DNA of 64,000 nucleotides from Yoonia vestfoldensis (lineage in GTDB: Bacteria; Pseudomonadota; Alphaproteobacteria; Rhodobacterales; Rhodobacteraceae), in the NCBI RefSeq assembly GCF_002158905.1, contig NZ_CP021431.1, positions 744,001 to 808,000 of the forward strand. Reading direction: 5' to 3'. This document shows positions 47,761 through 56,897 of this stretch, one piece after another. The notes under the pieces are model-generated. The model saw only the letters and a list, made by a program, of their open reading frames with translations. It made no database searches and was not told the DNA's origin. How positions within the stretch are numbered: the first letter of the stretch is position 1; every line of letters begins with the position of its first letter. The position numbers and the translations under genes are program-made.

Positions 47761-49659
47761 ATGGACGTCTCTTCGCTCTTGGATGCGCGAACGCTTGCCA
47801 TTATGAGCGGCCTTTTCCGGTTTTCTGCCGGATTGATCGTGATTGCCTTTCAAAGCCATATGATTGTTTCGGCGACGGATCGGAACCGCAAGGTTCAAAA
47901 CATATGGGGTATTGGCAATATCATCATCGGCGTTGGTATAACGCTGACCGGATTGCGCGATGTTCTACCTGATCTTGTTTCGATCAATATAGGAAACACT
48001 TTTATCATATTGGGCGCTGCCACGACAGCTTTTGCCTATTCTGTCTATAGTGACACTTTATTTCTGCGCAAGCTGGCCATTGTGGTGGGTATGCTCAGCG
48101 TCATGCTTTTCAATCTGATTGATTTCAGCTTGACCGACGACCGTGTTCTCGTGCGGTCCAGCGTGACCCTGTCTTCGCTTGTGGTGCTGCAGCTGATGAT
48201 CATCATGGCCTTGCTGCGTGCGCAGCGGCCGAAAACCGGATTGCTGCTGTTTCTTGTGTTTGCTCACGCTATTTCGATATTGCCGTTTTGCGTGCGGCTT
48301 TATGAGGTCATCGTTTTGGGTTACGCCGATGCCTTGACACCCACTCTTGGCGTGGCGGCTTTGTTTCTGGGCGTCTCCATGATTGGTTTCATGATTGTGC
48401 CCACTTTCATCTTGTTGCTGAAAGAAGACAGCGACCGCAATCTGATCACCAAAGAGCGCGAGATCGTGAAAAAAGAGGCCGATGTCGCCCTGACCAAGCA
48501 GCGATTGCGCGCAGAAGAAAGCGAAAGGATCGCGCAGCTTGCCCGCGGGATTGCGCATGATTTCAACAACCTGCTGTCCATGATCAAATTTGGCCTGCGC
48601 CAGATCGAGGATGGCCTTGATACCCCCGCGCCAGAGAAATTGCGCAAAACCAGTTTTGACACCATTTACCGATCGCTTGAACAGGGGATTACCACGACTA
48701 CCGGCCTGATGAGCCTTGGTCTGGATCAAAAGGTGGTCTGCAATAAAATCTCTATTACCGAAGCGTTGGAGGATTTGCGCTATTTGACCAGTTCGCGGCT
48801 GCCACGCAGTATTCAACAGGAATATAGCCTTGATACGGCGGTTGATCTTTCCGCGATCAGCAATCCGTCGCTTTTGAATATGTGCCTGATGAATCTGGTT
48901 TTGAATGCGCGTGATGCAATGCCCAATGGCGGGACGCTGCGGATTACGGCGCGCATTGTCGATTGGACAGGTGTGCCGCCGCTGATGGTCGGGCAGCTGG
49001 CGCCGAATAGCTATGTTCAAATCGATATTTCAGATACGGGCAGCGGCATTCCGCCCGCGCAAATGGCGCAGATATTCGATGCCAATTTCTCGCGGACGCG
49101 CAGCCGCCGTGGCATGGGCCTTGGCCTGTTCATGGTCCGGCAATTCATCGAGAAAACCGGCGCGGGGTTATTTCTACGCTCAAGCCCGACAGAAGGCACT
49201 ATTGTCTCGCTGCTTTTGCCATGTTTCGGGGGTCATCAGGATCAGGCGGAAACCGGCGTTGTCGCCGATCCCCATGTGACCGTCCTGATCGTTGACGATG
49301 ACGCCACCACCCGAAAGGCCGTGCAGCGTCTGTTTCTGGAACTTGGCGAGATCGCGGCCATTGCGGCCGATGGCACCGAGGCGCTGGCAAAGCTAGAGAC
49401 ATTGCCGAACCTTGGTTTGGTCTTGACTGATTTCGCCATGCCGGGTCTTGATGGCATGCAATTGCGGCAAGAAATCCAGCAGCGACGCATTGATCTGCCC
49501 GTCGTCATCATGACAAATACCCATCCGGATGATTTTACAGAGGCGATGTCGGACGGGGTTGTGATCCTGCAAAAGCCATTGGGGCTGGACGCGTTGCGCA
49601 AGCTGCAGTCTGATCTGCTGTTGGGGCCCTATGCCGAGGCTCGTGGAAAAGAGGTCTAG
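47761..49659 (+). CDS. Hybrid histidine kinase with multi-helix membrane sensor
   Basis: A 632-residue kinase. The N-terminal 220 residues hold about seven hydrophobic helices with short loops. A coiled coil (225-258) leads to the phospho-acceptor H266 in the IAHDFNNLL box, then the ATPase domain (NARDAMPNGG at 382-391, DTGSGIPP at 425-432, GMGLGLFMVRQ at 451-461). A C-terminal receiver has D557 (VLTDFAMPGLDG). The first 700 bases are AT-richer than the region. The downstream LuxR-type regulator is likely its partner. Confidence 0.88.
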   Translation: MDVSSLLDARTLAIMSGLFRFSAGLIVIAFQSHMIVSATDRNRKVQNIWGIGNIIIGVGITLTGLRDVLPDLVSINIGNTFIILGAATTAFAYSVYSDTLFLRKLAIVVGMLSVMLFNLIDFSLTDDRVLVRSSVTLSSLVVLQLMIIMALLRAQRPKTGLLLFLVFAHAISILPFCVRLYEVIVLGYADALTPTLGVAALFLGVSMIGFMIVPTFILLLKEDSDRNLITKEREIVKKEADVALTKQRLRAEESERIAQLARGIAHDFNNLLSMIKFGLRQIEDGLDTPAPEKLRKTSFDTIYRSLEQGITTTTGLMSLGLDQKVVCNKISITEALEDLRYLTSSRLPRSIQQEYSLDTAVDLSAISNPSLLNMCLMNLVLNARDAMPNGGTLRITARIVDWTGVPPLMVGQLAPNSYVQIDISDTGSGIPPAQMAQIFDANFSRTRSRRGMGLGLFMVRQFIEKTGAGLFLRSSPTEGTIVSLLLPCFGGHQDQAETGVVADPHVTVLIVDDDATTRKAVQRLFLELGEIAAIAADGTEALAKLETLPNLGLVLTDFAMPGLDGMQLRQEIQQRRIDLPVVIMTNTHPDDFTEAMSDGVVILQKPLGLDALRKLQSDLLLGPYAEARGKEV

Positions 49660-49661
49660 CG

Positions 49662-50285
49662 ATGCTGCGTGTCTTGTTGGTTGAAGACGAACGTATGTTT
49701 GCCGAGATGCTGTCTTATAGCCTTGCCGCCCAACCATTTGCCGATCTCTATGCAATCGCCGCCAGCATTCAAGAAGCGCGCGATATCATCGCAAAAACGG
49801 TGCCCGATGTTGTTGTGCTTGATCTGGATCTGCCAGACGGGTCGGGGCTAGAGGTCGTCGATACGCTTTTGCAGGCAGGGCATGAGGTATCCGTGATCGT
49901 GCTGTCTGCAAGCGCTGAAACCTTTACCTGCGCGGATCGTTTCGCCCCCTCTATCAAAGAGGTCATTCCGAAATCGGCCGCCTATGACCGGCTGCGCGCC
50001 GCGATCCTGCGATTGATGGACCCCGCAGGCATCGACGGGGCCGATACAGGGTTCGAAAGCCTGACCCAGCGCGAATTGGAGGTGCTGGGCATGATCGGTG
50101 AGGGCATGACAAGCCAGCAGATTGCGACCAAGCTGACCCGCTCTGTCGATACAATCACCACGCATCGCAAGAATATCGCCGCAAAACTGCGGGTCAGCGG
50201 CGCAAAGCTGGTCATTCTGGCGCGGCAGCGGAATATCTTCCTGTCCAATCCGTTGCGCGCGACACCCGGCGGCCCGCCACATTAA
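49662..50285 (+). CDS. Response regulator, NarL/LuxR type
   Basis: A 207-residue regulator: receiver domain with D54 (VLDLDLPDGSG), then a LuxR-type helix-turn-helix (about 134-178, LTQRELEVLGMIGEGMTSQQ onward). It starts two bases after the kinase stop, so the pair is co-translated. The target genes are not evident. Confidence 0.92.
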   Translation: MLRVLLVEDERMFAEMLSYSLAAQPFADLYAIAASIQEARDIIAKTVPDVVVLDLDLPDGSGLEVVDTLLQAGHEVSVIVLSASAETFTCADRFAPSIKEVIPKSAAYDRLRAAILRLMDPAGIDGADTGFESLTQRELEVLGMIGEGMTSQQIATKLTRSVDTITTHRKNIAAKLRVSGAKLVILARQRNIFLSNPLRATPGGPPH

Positions 50286-50314
50286 CCCGTTCAGGTCCGG
50301 CGCCTGTCAGCGTG

Positions 50315-51004
50315 TTACCCGCGCAGGCTGGCCAGCTGAGAATGCGCGCGCAGGTTGGATTGCTTGTAGCTGGCCATCAGGTCATTGAACTTGCTGCCCT
50401 GCACGGCGACATGCTCGCGCAGGATGACCTCTGCGGCGGTGCTGTCGCCGGCTTCCAAAGCGGTCAGGATCTCGCGATGTTCGGTCAGCGATTGTATCAT
50501 CCGGCCGCGCACGCGCAATTGCATCCGCCGGAACGGTTGCAGCCGCTTGTGCAGACGCTGTGCTTCACCGGCAAGAAAATCATTGCCCGAGGCGGCATAG
50601 ACCAATTGATGGAAATGTTCGTTTTCGCGGTAATAGCCGTCGCTGTCACCGGCATGGGCGGCGCATTCGCAGGCGATCACGGTGACCTTGATCCGCTCCA
50701 GCGTCTTGGGGGTAACGCGGCGCGCGGCCAGGCGCCCGCAAACGGCCTCTAGCTCTGCCATGACCTCGAACATCTCGATGATCTCGTGGAACCCGGGGTG
50801 GCGCACAAAAGCACCGCGGCGCGGAAACAATTGCACCAGCCCTGATGCGGCAAGCGCCTGAAAGGCCTCGCGCAGCGGGGTGCGCGATACGTTGAAACGT
50901 TCGGCCAAACGAATTTCATCAAGGCGTTCGCCATCGACGAAATCGCCTGTCACGATCATCTGTTCCAGCGCTTCGCGGACATGGTCGGCCAGTCGGGTGT
51001 TCAT
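50315..51004 (-). CDS. matR: GntR-family (FadR/FCD) regulator, probably MatR
   Basis: A 229-residue regulator: winged helix at about 5-72 (IRLAERFNVSRTPLREAFQAL) and an all-helical FCD ligand domain with metal-binding histidines (near ECAAHAG and HFHQLVYAASG). It is divergent from the malonate TRAP/matAB operon, with a perfect 14-base palindrome between. MatR in Rhizobium represses mat genes unless malonate is present; I infer the same here from context. Confidence 0.82.
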   Translation of the reverse strand: MNTRLADHVREALEQMIVTGDFVDGERLDEIRLAERFNVSRTPLREAFQALAASGLVQLFPRRGAFVRHPGFHEIIEMFEVMAELEAVCGRLAARRVTPKTLERIKVTVIACECAAHAGDSDGYYRENEHFHQLVYAASGNDFLAGEAQRLHKRLQPFRRMQLRVRGRMIQSLTEHREILTALEAGDSTAAEVILREHVAVQGSKFNDLMASYKQSNLRAHSQLASLRG

Positions 51005-51045
51005 GGCAATATAGCTATCGTTAGATCAGGGACTGGGCAATGGTT

Positions 51046-51059
51046 TTTTGTATACAAAA
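51046..51059. promoter_or_regulatory. Palindromic operator for the GntR regulator
   Basis: TTTTGTATACAAAA is a perfect palindrome in the 138-base gap between matR and the TRAP binding-protein gene. The TTGTATACAA core is what FadR-subfamily regulators bind, and as I recall the Rhizobium MatR operator is closely similar (TCTTGTA/TACACGA). It lies upstream of both genes and could control both. Confidence 0.7.
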
Positions 51060-51142
51060 CGTTTGACATTGAATGCATAGCCGCGCAGCATCACGGCTGT
51101 TGCGGTTAAAAAGCCCGCAGCGCAGTTATCTGGGAGGATAAA

Positions 51143-52132
51143 ATGACAATTCGAACGTATGCCGCTGCTGCGGCAATCGCCGTTTTCGGGATGGGCATTT
51201 CTGCAGCGAGCGCCGTGGAACTCCGCCTGTCGCACCAATGGTCAATCGGCGATGTGCGCCATAAAGTTGCTGAAATGATCGCGACCGATGTCGCTGCTGC
51301 TGGCGTTGATCTGGATATCCGGATTTTCCCATCGGAATCTTTGTTGAAAGCGCGCGAGCAATATAACCCCCTGTCGCGCGGTCAGGTGGATATGATCGTC
51401 TATCCGCTGTCTTATTCCGGCGGCCAGCGCGGCGAATATAACCTGACCCTGATGCCAGGAATGGTGAAGAATCACGATCATGCGGCGCGGCTGAACGAAA
51501 GCCCCTTCATGGCCGAGATCGAGAACCTGCTGGCCGAAGATGACATCATGGTTCTGGTGCATGGCTATCTTGCCGGTGGCTTTGCCAGCACCGGCGATTG
51601 CATCACCCGGCCCGAACATGTCAACGGCCTGAGCACGCGCGCGGCGGGCAAGTCGTTCGAGGAAATGCTGGCGGCTGCCGGGGCGTCGATTTCGTCCATG
51701 GCATCATCCGAGATTTACAACGCGATGCAGACCGGCGTGTTGCAGGCGGTGAATACGTCGTCCTCGTCTTTTGCATCGTTTCGTCTGCAAGAGCAGGTCA
51801 ATTGCTACACCCCGGCCGGCGATGTTGCGCTGTGGTTCATGTATCAGCCTGTCTTGATGAACAAATCGACCTTTGACGGTTTGAACGACGCGCAAAAAGC
51901 AGCCCTGACCGAGGCCGCCGCGCGGGCAGAGGCCTTTTATCTGGAAGAAGCCAAGGCTGAAGATGCGGCCTCTGTCGCCGTGTTCGAGGCCGCCGGTGTC
52001 GAGATTGCGCAAATGACCCAGGACGATTTCAACGCTTGGTTGGAACTGGCGAAAAACAGCTCTTACAAGTCCTTCGTCGAGAGTGTCCCGAATGGGCAGG
52101 CATTGCTCGATATGGCGCTGGCGGTAGAGTGA
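51143..52132 (+). CDS. matP: TRAP transporter substrate-binding protein (DctP), probably for malonate
   Basis: Periplasmic DctP-family binding protein, 329 residues, signal peptide cut near ASA-VEL (residue 23). The conserved arginine region for the carboxylate is HVNGLSTRAAG. Two cysteines (CITRP; VNCYTP) may form a disulfide. Its place before matA and matB, and the matching matPQMAB order in Sinorhizobium, argue for malonate. A TGGGAGGA site precedes the ATG. A strong hairpin follows the gene. Confidence 0.87.
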   Translation: MTIRTYAAAAAIAVFGMGISAASAVELRLSHQWSIGDVRHKVAEMIATDVAAAGVDLDIRIFPSESLLKAREQYNPLSRGQVDMIVYPLSYSGGQRGEYNLTLMPGMVKNHDHAARLNESPFMAEIENLLAEDDIMVLVHGYLAGGFASTGDCITRPEHVNGLSTRAAGKSFEEMLAAAGASISSMASSEIYNAMQTGVLQAVNTSSSSFASFRLQEQVNCYTPAGDVALWFMYQPVLMNKSTFDGLNDAQKAALTEAAARAEAFYLEEAKAEDAASVAVFEAAGVEIAQMTQDDFNAWLELAKNSSYKSFVESVPNGQALLDMALAVE

Positions 52133-52155
52133 TCTAGCAATTCCAAGGCCATGAC

Positions 52156-52191
52156 GGGTGGGCCGTCCAGCAGCGCTGGCCCGGCCCACCC
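52156..52191 (+). other. Strong hairpin between the TRAP binding-protein and small-permease genes
   Basis: A 9-bp outer stem (52156-52164 with 52183-52191) and a 5-bp inner stem (52167-52171 with 52175-52179) with a 3-base loop. No T run follows, so read-through to the permease genes is expected. It probably protects the 3' end of the binding-protein mRNA. Confidence 0.75.
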
Positions 52192-52226
52192 AGACCCATC
52201 AAACCCCAAGCACCGGAGCCTGTACC

Positions 52227-52772
52227 ATGGCAACCATGCCCAATACCCGTGCGATGCGCACGGGTGACTACATAATTTTGCGCCTGATCCACGGATTATC
52301 GACAGTTTGCGGCTGGATCGCGGCGGTGATGATCCTGGCCTCGGTGCTGATCACCTGCCAGATGATCTTTATCCGTTTCGTGCTGGAAAGCTCTACGATC
52401 TGGCAGACCGAAGCCGTGATTTATCTGATGATCGGCGCCACGCTTTTGGGGCTGCCTTACGTCCAAAGCCTGCGGGGCCACGTCAATGTCGATCTGATCC
52501 CGATCCTGGTCAAAGGACGCGCGCGCAAATATCTGGCGGGTCTGGTCCTGATCATGACCATGGCCGTGGTCAGCGTCATCTTGTTTTTCGCCTATGAAAA
52601 CTGGCATTTCGCCTGGGAACGCGGCTGGCGGTCCGAAACTGTCTGGGCGCCCGCGCTTTGGATTCCCTATCTGGCGCTGCCGCTTGGCTTTGGCATCTAT
52701 CTTTTGCAGCTGATGGCTGATTTCGCAGCACTGGTGCTGGGCGTTGATCGCCCCTTCGGCTTGGAGGATTAA
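52227..52772 (+). CDS. matQ: TRAP transporter small permease (DctQ)
   Basis: A 181-residue protein with four predicted helices, typical of DctQ. The family signature is visible as FVLESSTIWQTEAVIYLMIGAT and LRGHVNVDLI. The ATG at 52227 has CCGGAG upstream. It is three bases before the large permease gene. It joins the binding protein and the large permease into the import complex. Confidence 0.9.
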   Translation: MATMPNTRAMRTGDYIILRLIHGLSTVCGWIAAVMILASVLITCQMIFIRFVLESSTIWQTEAVIYLMIGATLLGLPYVQSLRGHVNVDLIPILVKGRARKYLAGLVLIMTMAVVSVILFFAYENWHFAWERGWRSETVWAPALWIPYLALPLGFGIYLLQLMADFAALVLGVDRPFGLED

Positions 52773-52775
52773 GTC

Positions 52776-54089
52776 ATGGAACCGCTTTCGCTGGGTCTTT
52801 TGGTCGCCGTGATGACCATTGTCGTCTTGTTCTCGGGGGTCTCTGTGGCCTCGGGGCTGTTGATCGTCTCGGCAGGATTTCTGCTGGTATTTGACGGGAT
52901 GCGCTCGCTTGAACTGATGCCCGAGATATTTTTTGGCAAGCTGAATTCATTCGCGCTTTTGTCTATTCCAATGTTCATCATCATGGGGGCCGCGATTTCA
53001 TCGACCCGCGCGGGTGCCGATCTTTACGAGGCGCTTGAACGCTGGCTGACGCGTGTGCCGGGCGGGTTGGTGATGTCCAACCTTGGTGCCTGCGCCTTGT
53101 TCTCGGCAATGTCGGGATCAAGCCCCGCCACCTGTGCCGCCATCGGCAAAATGGGCATCCCCGAGATGCGCAAGCGCGGCTATCCAGACGAGGTCGCCTC
53201 GGGGTCAATCGCGGCGGGCGGGACGCTGGGGATCCTGATCCCGCCATCGGTGACGATGATCGTCTATGGCATTGCAACCGAAACATCGATCGGGCGGCTT
53301 TTTCTGTCCGGTGTCATGCCGGGGCTGATGCTGGTCGGGCTGTTCATGGCCTGGTCCATCTTCCAGACATGGCGCTTTGGGTCCCCCGAGGTGCTGGCGC
53401 AGCGCAGCTATACGCTCAAGCAAAAGCTGGAGATCCTGCCGCGCGTCATCCCGTTCATCATCATCATCATCGGTGTGCTTTACGCGATGTATGGCGGGAT
53501 CGCGACGCCATCGGAAACGGCGGCTGTCGGTGCGCTTATGTGTCTGGTCATTGCGATGGTCATCTACAAGCTGTGGTCGCCCAAAAAGCTCTGGACCATT
53601 CTTAGCGATAGTACGCGCGAATCCGTGATGATCCTGTTCATCATCGGGGCTGCGGGTGTGTTCAGCTATATGCTGTCATCGCTTTACATCACCCAATCCA
53701 TCGCGGCATGGATTTCCGATCTGGATGTGAACCGCTGGGTATTGATGGGGATCGTGAACCTGTTCCTGTTGGTCGCGGGGTTCTTTTTGCCGCCGGTCGC
53801 GGTGATCTTGATGGCTGCACCCATTTTGCTGCCGATCATTCTTGCGGCTGATTTCGATCCTTACTGGTTCGCCGTGATCCTGACCATCAACATGGAGATC
53901 GGGCTGATATCACCGCCGGTGGGTCTGAACCTCTATGTGATCAATTCGATTGCGCCGGATATTCCGCTCAAGAAAATCCTGATGGGATCGCTACCCTATG
54001 TCGGCTGCATGGTGCTGGCGATTGTGATCCTGTGCTTCTTTCCGGGGATCGTGACATGGCTGCCGGATCTTGTGATGGGGCCGGTCTGA
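52776..54089 (+). CDS. matM: TRAP transporter large permease (DctM)
   Basis: A 437-residue membrane protein with about 12 helices and the DctM motifs (SAMSGSSPATCAAIGKMGIPEM, then GGTLGILIPPS and EIGLISPPVGLNLYV). It is the sodium-coupled translocation channel. The stop overlaps the matA start (TGATG). Confidence 0.93.
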   Translation: MEPLSLGLLVAVMTIVVLFSGVSVASGLLIVSAGFLLVFDGMRSLELMPEIFFGKLNSFALLSIPMFIIMGAAISSTRAGADLYEALERWLTRVPGGLVMSNLGACALFSAMSGSSPATCAAIGKMGIPEMRKRGYPDEVASGSIAAGGTLGILIPPSVTMIVYGIATETSIGRLFLSGVMPGLMLVGLFMAWSIFQTWRFGSPEVLAQRSYTLKQKLEILPRVIPFIIIIIGVLYAMYGGIATPSETAAVGALMCLVIAMVIYKLWSPKKLWTILSDSTRESVMILFIIGAAGVFSYMLSSLYITQSIAAWISDLDVNRWVLMGIVNLFLLVAGFFLPPVAVILMAAPILLPIILAADFDPYWFAVILTINMEIGLISPPVGLNLYVINSIAPDIPLKKILMGSLPYVGCMVLAIVILCFFPGIVTWLPDLVMGPV

Positions 54090-55360
54090 TGGCACGCGGC
54101 TGGGGTCTTGGCGGTTGGGCGCTGGGGGATCTGTTGGGCACCCTGTTCGAACGGCGGGGTGCCGCAGATGTCACGGCCAGCGACAAACCATTGACCACCT
54201 TGTGCCGGGCGCTGTTGTCCGGGCAGGGCGAGGTCTCGGGCATGAAATGCGCAGCCGAGGTGTTGATGCGCTACCGTCTGGCCAGCCAGACCGAAAAAGC
54301 GGCCTTCTTTCGGTTTCTGGCTGATGACATGGATCTAGATCCTGCTGCCGTCATCGCGGCGGCGCAGGCCTATGCCGACAAGGCCGATGTTGGCACGATG
54401 GCGGCATTGCTGGATGTGGCTGAACCGCCGCGCCAGGAATTGCTGCGCCGGCTGAACCAGGCCCCGGGCGGCACCGCCGATCTGGTGGCGATGCGGGTCG
54501 ATCTGATGGCGGCGATGAAGACCCAGCCGGATCTGGCGCGTGTCGATCTGGATTTCCAGCATCTGTTCGCCTCATGGTTCAATCGGGGCTTTTTGGTCCT
54601 GCGCAAGATCGGTTGGGAAAGCCCGGCCAATATCCTCGAAAAGATCATCGCCTATGAAGCTGTCCACGAGATACATAGCTGGGCCGATCTGCGCCGCAGG
54701 CTGGAACCACCGGACCGGCGCTGTTTCGCCTTTTTCCATCCCTCGATGCCCGATGATCCGCTGATCTTTGTCGAAGTGGCGCTGACGCAGGGGATACCGG
54801 GTGCGATCGGGCCGCTGCTGGCCGAGGATCGGGATGCCATGAGCCTGTCCCAAGTCGATACGGCCGTATTCTATTCCATCTCGAATTGTCAGGCAGGTCT
54901 GCGGGGGATTTCCTTTGGCAATTCATTGATCAAGCAAGTGGTCGATGTGCTGGGCCGCGAGGAACCGGGCCTGAAAACCTTTGTCACCCTGTCGCCCATT
55001 CCGGGCCTGTGCCGTTGGATCGATACAGAACAGCAGGACGGGCAAATGCCGCATCCTACCGACCCAGAGACGCTGCGGCGTGTCGCGGCGCGCTATTTGT
55101 TGCAGGCAAAGGTCGCCGACGGCCAGCCGCTTGATCCCGTCGCGCGGTTCCATCTGGGCAATGGGGCCGAGCTGCATGACATCCATGCCGCCGCCGATCT
55201 GTCCGACAAGGGGCAGCGGCAATCTTGTGGGGCAATGGTGAATTACCTTTATGATCCTGCAAAAGTCGAAAGCAACCACGAGGCATTCGCCAGCAAGAAA
55301 ACCATCGCAGCGGCGCGCAGCGTAAAGGCGTTGGCCGTTGCGACAAAGGACCAGAATTAA
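54089..55360 (+). CDS. matA: Malonyl-CoA decarboxylase
   Basis: Converts malonyl-CoA to acetyl-CoA, 423 residues. It has the helical N-terminal domain and the catalytic GNAT-like domain of the family; motifs include FFHPSMPDDPLIFVEVALT, VFYSISNCQAGLRGISFGN and FVTLSPIPGLCRWI. With MatB it turns malonate into acetyl-CoA. The ATG at 54089 overlaps the DctM stop; the upstream extension runs inside that gene. Confidence 0.93.
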   Translation: MARGWGLGGWALGDLLGTLFERRGAADVTASDKPLTTLCRALLSGQGEVSGMKCAAEVLMRYRLASQTEKAAFFRFLADDMDLDPAAVIAAAQAYADKADVGTMAALLDVAEPPRQELLRRLNQAPGGTADLVAMRVDLMAAMKTQPDLARVDLDFQHLFASWFNRGFLVLRKIGWESPANILEKIIAYEAVHEIHSWADLRRRLEPPDRRCFAFFHPSMPDDPLIFVEVALTQGIPGAIGPLLAEDRDAMSLSQVDTAVFYSISNCQAGLRGISFGNSLIKQVVDVLGREEPGLKTFVTLSPIPGLCRWIDTEQQDGQMPHPTDPETLRRVAARYLLQAKVADGQPLDPVARFHLGNGAELHDIHAAADLSDKGQRQSCGAMVNYLYDPAKVESNHEAFASKKTIAAARSVKALAVATKDQN

Positions 55361-55376
55361 AAGGACGAAACGACCC

Positions 55377-56897
55377 ATGAGCAACTTGCTATATGACGTA
55401 TTCTTTGCCCCACAAGCGGGGCGTTCGGGCGCGTTCTTGATCTTGCCTGACGGGGCAGAGATCAGCGGCGCCGCATTCCTCGATATGGTCCACCGCGTCG
55501 CCAATGCCTTGGTGTCCTGCGGCTTGCAGCCCGGCGACCGGATCGCTGTCCAGATTGAAAAGTCGCCCATGGCGCTGGCGATCTATGGCGGCGCGGTTGC
55601 GGCGGGGGTGGTTTTCCTGCCGCTGAACACGGCCTATCCAGCCGCCGAGATTGATTATTTCGTGGGCAATGCCCAGCCCAAGATCTTGGTGGCGGATGGC
55701 CGCCGCGCCGATGCGCTGGCCTCTGTGGCGCAGGCCCATGCGGCGCAGCTGATGGTGCTGAACGCCGATGGCTCGGGCAGTTTCGCCGAGCTTGTCGCCG
55801 GGCAAAGCGCCGATTTCACCCCCGTTGCGCGGGCTGCCGATGATCTGGCCGCGTTCTTGTATACGTCGGGCACCACGGGGCGATCCAAAGGCGCGATGCT
55901 GACACATGGCAATCTTTTGTCCAATGCCGAAGTCTTGACCCGTGAATGGCAATTTACCGACAAGGACGTGCTGCTGCATGCGCTGCCGATCTTTCATACG
56001 CATGGGCTGTTCGTGGCGACCAATGTCGCTTTGATGTCGGGGGCGGCGATGATCTTTCTGCCCGGCCTGAACATGGATGATATGATCCGGCTGATGCCAC
56101 AAGCCACGACGATGATGGGCGTGCCGACATTCTATACCCGCTTGCTGGCCGACCCGCGGTTTACGGCCAGCCTGACCGCCCATATGCGGCTGTTCATCTC
56201 TGGCTCGGCCCCGCTTTTGGCGGAAACCCATGTGCAATTCGAAAAGCGGACCGGGCACCGCATCCTTGAACGCTATGGGATGACCGAAACCAATATGCTG
56301 ACCTCGAACCCCTATGACGGCGAACGCCGGGCGGGCACGGTGGGGATGCCGCTTGCGGGGGTGGAATTGCGCATTGCCGATCCCGAAACAGGCGCTGCCT
56401 TGCCGCAAGGACAGACCGGCATGATCGAGGTGCGCGGCCCCAATGTGTTTCAGGGCTATTGGCAAATGCCCGAAAAAACCGCCGCCGAATTCCGTGATGA
56501 CGGGTTCTTCATGACCGGCGATCTGGGGCTGATCGACGACAAGGGCTATGTAAACATTGTCGGGCGCGCCAAGGATCTGATCATTTCCGGCGGCTACAAC
56601 ATCTATCCCAAAGAGGTAGAGCTGGTCCTTGACGACATGCCCCAAGTGCTGGAAAGCGCCGTGATCGGGCTGCCGCATGCGGATTTCGGCGAAGCCGTCG
56701 TCGCGGTTCTGGTGGCCGCTGAACAGGCACCCGATCTTGCCGCAATCGAAAAAGCGCTGCAAAGTAAATTGGCGCGCTACAAGCAGCCCAAGGCCTATAT
56801 CATCGTCCCGGAACTGCCGCGCAACAATATGGGCAAGGTGCAGAAAGCCGCGCTGCGCCAGCAATATGCAACCAAGTTCAAAGAGGCCGCGCTATGA
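55377..56897 (+). CDS. matB: Malonyl-CoA synthetase
   Basis: AMP-forming enzyme that activates malonate to malonyl-CoA, 506 residues. Motifs: phosphate loop YTSGTTGRSKGAM, ERYGMTETNM, FFMTGDLG and hinge region, and the catalytic lysine near the C-terminus (NNMGKVQKAAL). The ATG at 55377 has AAAAGGAC upstream; it follows matA by 16 bases and overlaps the next gene by four. Confidence 0.93.
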   Translation: MSNLLYDVFFAPQAGRSGAFLILPDGAEISGAAFLDMVHRVANALVSCGLQPGDRIAVQIEKSPMALAIYGGAVAAGVVFLPLNTAYPAAEIDYFVGNAQPKILVADGRRADALASVAQAHAAQLMVLNADGSGSFAELVAGQSADFTPVARAADDLAAFLYTSGTTGRSKGAMLTHGNLLSNAEVLTREWQFTDKDVLLHALPIFHTHGLFVATNVALMSGAAMIFLPGLNMDDMIRLMPQATTMMGVPTFYTRLLADPRFTASLTAHMRLFISGSAPLLAETHVQFEKRTGHRILERYGMTETNMLTSNPYDGERRAGTVGMPLAGVELRIADPETGAALPQGQTGMIEVRGPNVFQGYWQMPEKTAAEFRDDGFFMTGDLGLIDDKGYVNIVGRAKDLIISGGYNIYPKEVELVLDDMPQVLESAVIGLPHADFGEAVVAVLVAAEQAPDLAAIEKALQSKLARYKQPKAYIIVPELPRNNMGKVQKAALRQQYATKFKEAAL

